DNA of 64,000 nucleotides from Gnetum montanum (Eukaryota > Streptophyta > Gnetopsida > Gnetales > Gnetaceae): contig MNCI01015499.1 of assembly GCA_015680685.1 (NCBI GenBank), forward strand, positions 507,503 through 571,502, written 5' to 3'. This document shows positions 62,207 to 64,000 of this stretch, piece by piece. The translations under genes and the position numbers were made by a program. Positions within the stretch are counted from its first letter, which is position 1. Each line of letters starts with the position of its first letter. The notes under the pieces were generated by a model. That model worked only from the letters and a program-made list of their open reading frames with translations, was not told where the DNA came from and did not search any database.

Positions 62207-63070
62207 GACGGGGGAGGTGCTACAAACACCTCCTTAGAGTTAATCTCACCAACAGCCCACTTCTCATCTAACCAATTTTGGATCATGCATCACTCATATG
62301 CCTTCAGGTGATGGGAGATAGAGGTCTTCAAATCATATCCTATCTACTCAATCAAAACTACTAGAACGTTCATGTTAGACAAGAAAACCTCTAAGGCAGT
62401 GTAGGTTAAGGCTAAAGCATCCAAATCATCATGCAGGCCATCTTCATCAACTCAAAACCTGGCAATCAATCATAGAACCATTAGCAATTTAACATAGCAA
62501 GTAGAAAAAAAACATTGCATAAGCCATATAAGCACTTACCCTCTGATGCATAGACAATTTTAGGTGGGTTCTGGAATAGAGTATGCAATCATTGTGCAAC
62601 AAAAAGGGTTTGTTCTTATTATAATAAGCAAACCCCATCATGCACCATACTCTAGAAAATTGTTGAACGCCCCTAGGACCTTTTCTTGAGTCCCCTAACC
62701 CATCAATATTAGCAACAAGCTCATTTCAAATGAACTTAAGAATGTTCCGATTTGCCCAGGGTAGTAGCATCACAGTGATAGCAGTTGTAGCCTCAACTGC
62801 CAAGTGTGATCACATGATCACATTGAATTGATACAATAGGTACTCTAGGAGCTCTTGGGCTCCTAGCTAGAACCACACCACCTAACAATCTACTGACATG
62901 TTTGGCATAGGGGTGTTGGAAACAAGTTTGCTCATGCAACATAGGATGCCAACAAGCTCAACTATAATCAAAATAGGTTTTAGCAACACCTTGTAATCAT
63001 TAACAGGAAAAGCATTAGTATACATGCATAGATACAAAATGTTGATATACATATTATAAATCTCTAACAT
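62207..63070 (-). pseudogene. aORF of element C, N-terminal (HAD-like) part
   Basis: Minus strand. 63010-62880 has LLKPILIIVELVGILCC (motif I, D replaced by E) and PMPNMSV. Downstream on the minus strand come traces of the VWF...GA.ELL and VIMWS region (about 62870-62800) and FQNPPKIVYASEG right before GTAAGT at 62539. 62470-62212 is the next exon, cut at 62207 by A and resuming at 43240. Many stops. Confidence 0.6.
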
Positions 63071-64000
63071 AAATTAGCAGAAATGCCTAATTTTAAAAAT
63101 ACACCCTAGGGCCTCACGAGTGTAGGACGTTGATTAACTCATTCGACGCACCTAGCAATCACTGGGGTATAGCATGTTTTTGTAGGTTTAGCACTATGTG
63201 TTATAAGTTTAGCACTGTGCATAGTTAGTAAATTTTTTTTAACTCTAAACTACCCCAGTGAGGAGCATAGTCCCAAAAAATAGACATTTTGGAAAACACA
63301 CACTTTGGGAAACATTTGGCAAACACTATGACCTTTAAAAAATAGGCATTTTAGCAAACACTTAGTGGGCTATGCTATGTGTAGAGGGCATAGTCCCATG
63401 AGCATGGAGAGCATAGTCCTTTCATGGTGCCATGCTCATCATGTCATACCCACCAAGGCCCCACCTTGTCCTTTACTGTTGTAGTAGGCCATGTCGCCTA
63501 CCACTACCAACAAGAAAAATTGAAAAAAAAAATGTAGCAGAATCCTATTTTCATTATGCCCACCGTAGTGTCCCCTCTCACTGTCATCAAAACTCCAATA
63601 GTGACCATGACCATGTCACACAGATTAAGATGGTGGCCATAGCTCCCATGGCCACACTGCAACTCATAAGGTGTAGGGCCCTAACCCACATGCTTCAAAA
63701 ATAGAAAAAATAAAAAAATGCTCAATGCCTACAGCCTTCAGAATGCTTGTGGCCCTCAAAACCTACATGGCCCTCAAGCCCTGTGAAGCTTGCATAGTTG
63801 AAAAACACTTCATGGGTCCAAAACCCCATGTGTGCCCTGACCTGTGCACAACCCCAGCCCACACGCAACCCTAGACACTGCATAGCTACAACATAAAAAG
63901 TTAAAAAAATAGAAAAATGATGATGACATGGGATGGTAGCTATAGCTCCTTATGGCTATGCTATAGCACACAATGGTAGCCATGTCCCCCCTATGGCTAC
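63071..64000. other. Element C continuing, no gene recognised
   Basis: By position this should hold aORF exon 1 and its intron, then the stretch before RT. I could not find a start like MAPK with confidence. The text is low-complexity, with repeated words such as GCATAGTCCCATG, CATGGCCCTC and ATGGTAGCCATAG. The open stretch at 63432-63704 has no recognisable motif. Confidence 0.4.

Noticed and set aside
63432-63704. Sense ORF of 90 codons near the right end
   Set aside because: No recognisable motif and low-complexity surroundings in a decayed element.
1-64000. Host genes, tRNA or rRNA genes
   Set aside because: Nothing outside the element modules shows a cloverleaf, rRNA text or a non-element protein domain, apart from the aORF inside the elements.

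Overview
The window looks like plant nuclear DNA made almost entirely of nested LTR retrotransposons. No host gene, rRNA, tRNA or CRISPR array could be recognised. The identifiable pol modules are in the order RT - RNase H - integrase, so they are Ty3/gypsy. A second RNase H with an FDGAS motif, a CX2HX4HX4C Gag knuckle and a very large internal region point to the Tat/Ogre lineage. Very long, heavily nested and decayed elements suggest a large-genome seed plant; I cannot name the species.

Layout. Four related elements are stacked. Element C is the oldest frame and appears as three pieces (11083-13462, 41046-43240, 62207-64000). Element D (1-11082, left end outside the window) ends with its 3' LTR directly against the gag-protease remnant of C. 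Element B (13463-41045) sits in C with a perfect GTGGC target duplication. It is a tandem of two units sharing one middle LTR; the left unit is gutted and the right one is full length. Element A (43241-62206, about 19 kb) sits in C further right with a perfect GACGG duplication. Two solo LTRs of a relative of A interrupt the leader of the second B unit (23239-24762, duplication TAAAT) and the gag of A (46906-48596, duplication GCCTC).

Element anatomy. The plan is the same in each: LTR, primer-binding site, leader, gag-protease on the plus strand, a long gap, RT-RNase H-integrase on the plus strand, a non-coding tail, polypurine tract, LTR. The gap between protease and RT holds a complete gene on the minus strand (called aORF here). 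It has a short N-terminal exon, a second exon that looks like a degenerate HAD phosphatase of the FCP1/NIF type, a middle domain found in all four elements, a basic stretch, a coiled coil and an acidic tail. Its exons are separated by small introns with consensus sites on the minus strand. All four elements keep this gene in the same place and orientation.

Splicing on the sense strand. A conserved acceptor lies 11-12 bases before a conserved ATG at the start of pol in D, B and A, as expected of an Ogre-type protease-RT intron; here that intron would contain the antisense gene. A second intron is suggested right after integrase, with donor and acceptor visible in D, B and A. In A and B it leads to a last exon with exactly 22 codons in phase with integrase. 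Short repeats around a TAAACT core fill these introns.

State. All reading frames are broken, mostly by stops that fit C-to-T or G-to-A decay. I see no intact autonomous copy. Several Ns and one poly-C run are assembly scars.
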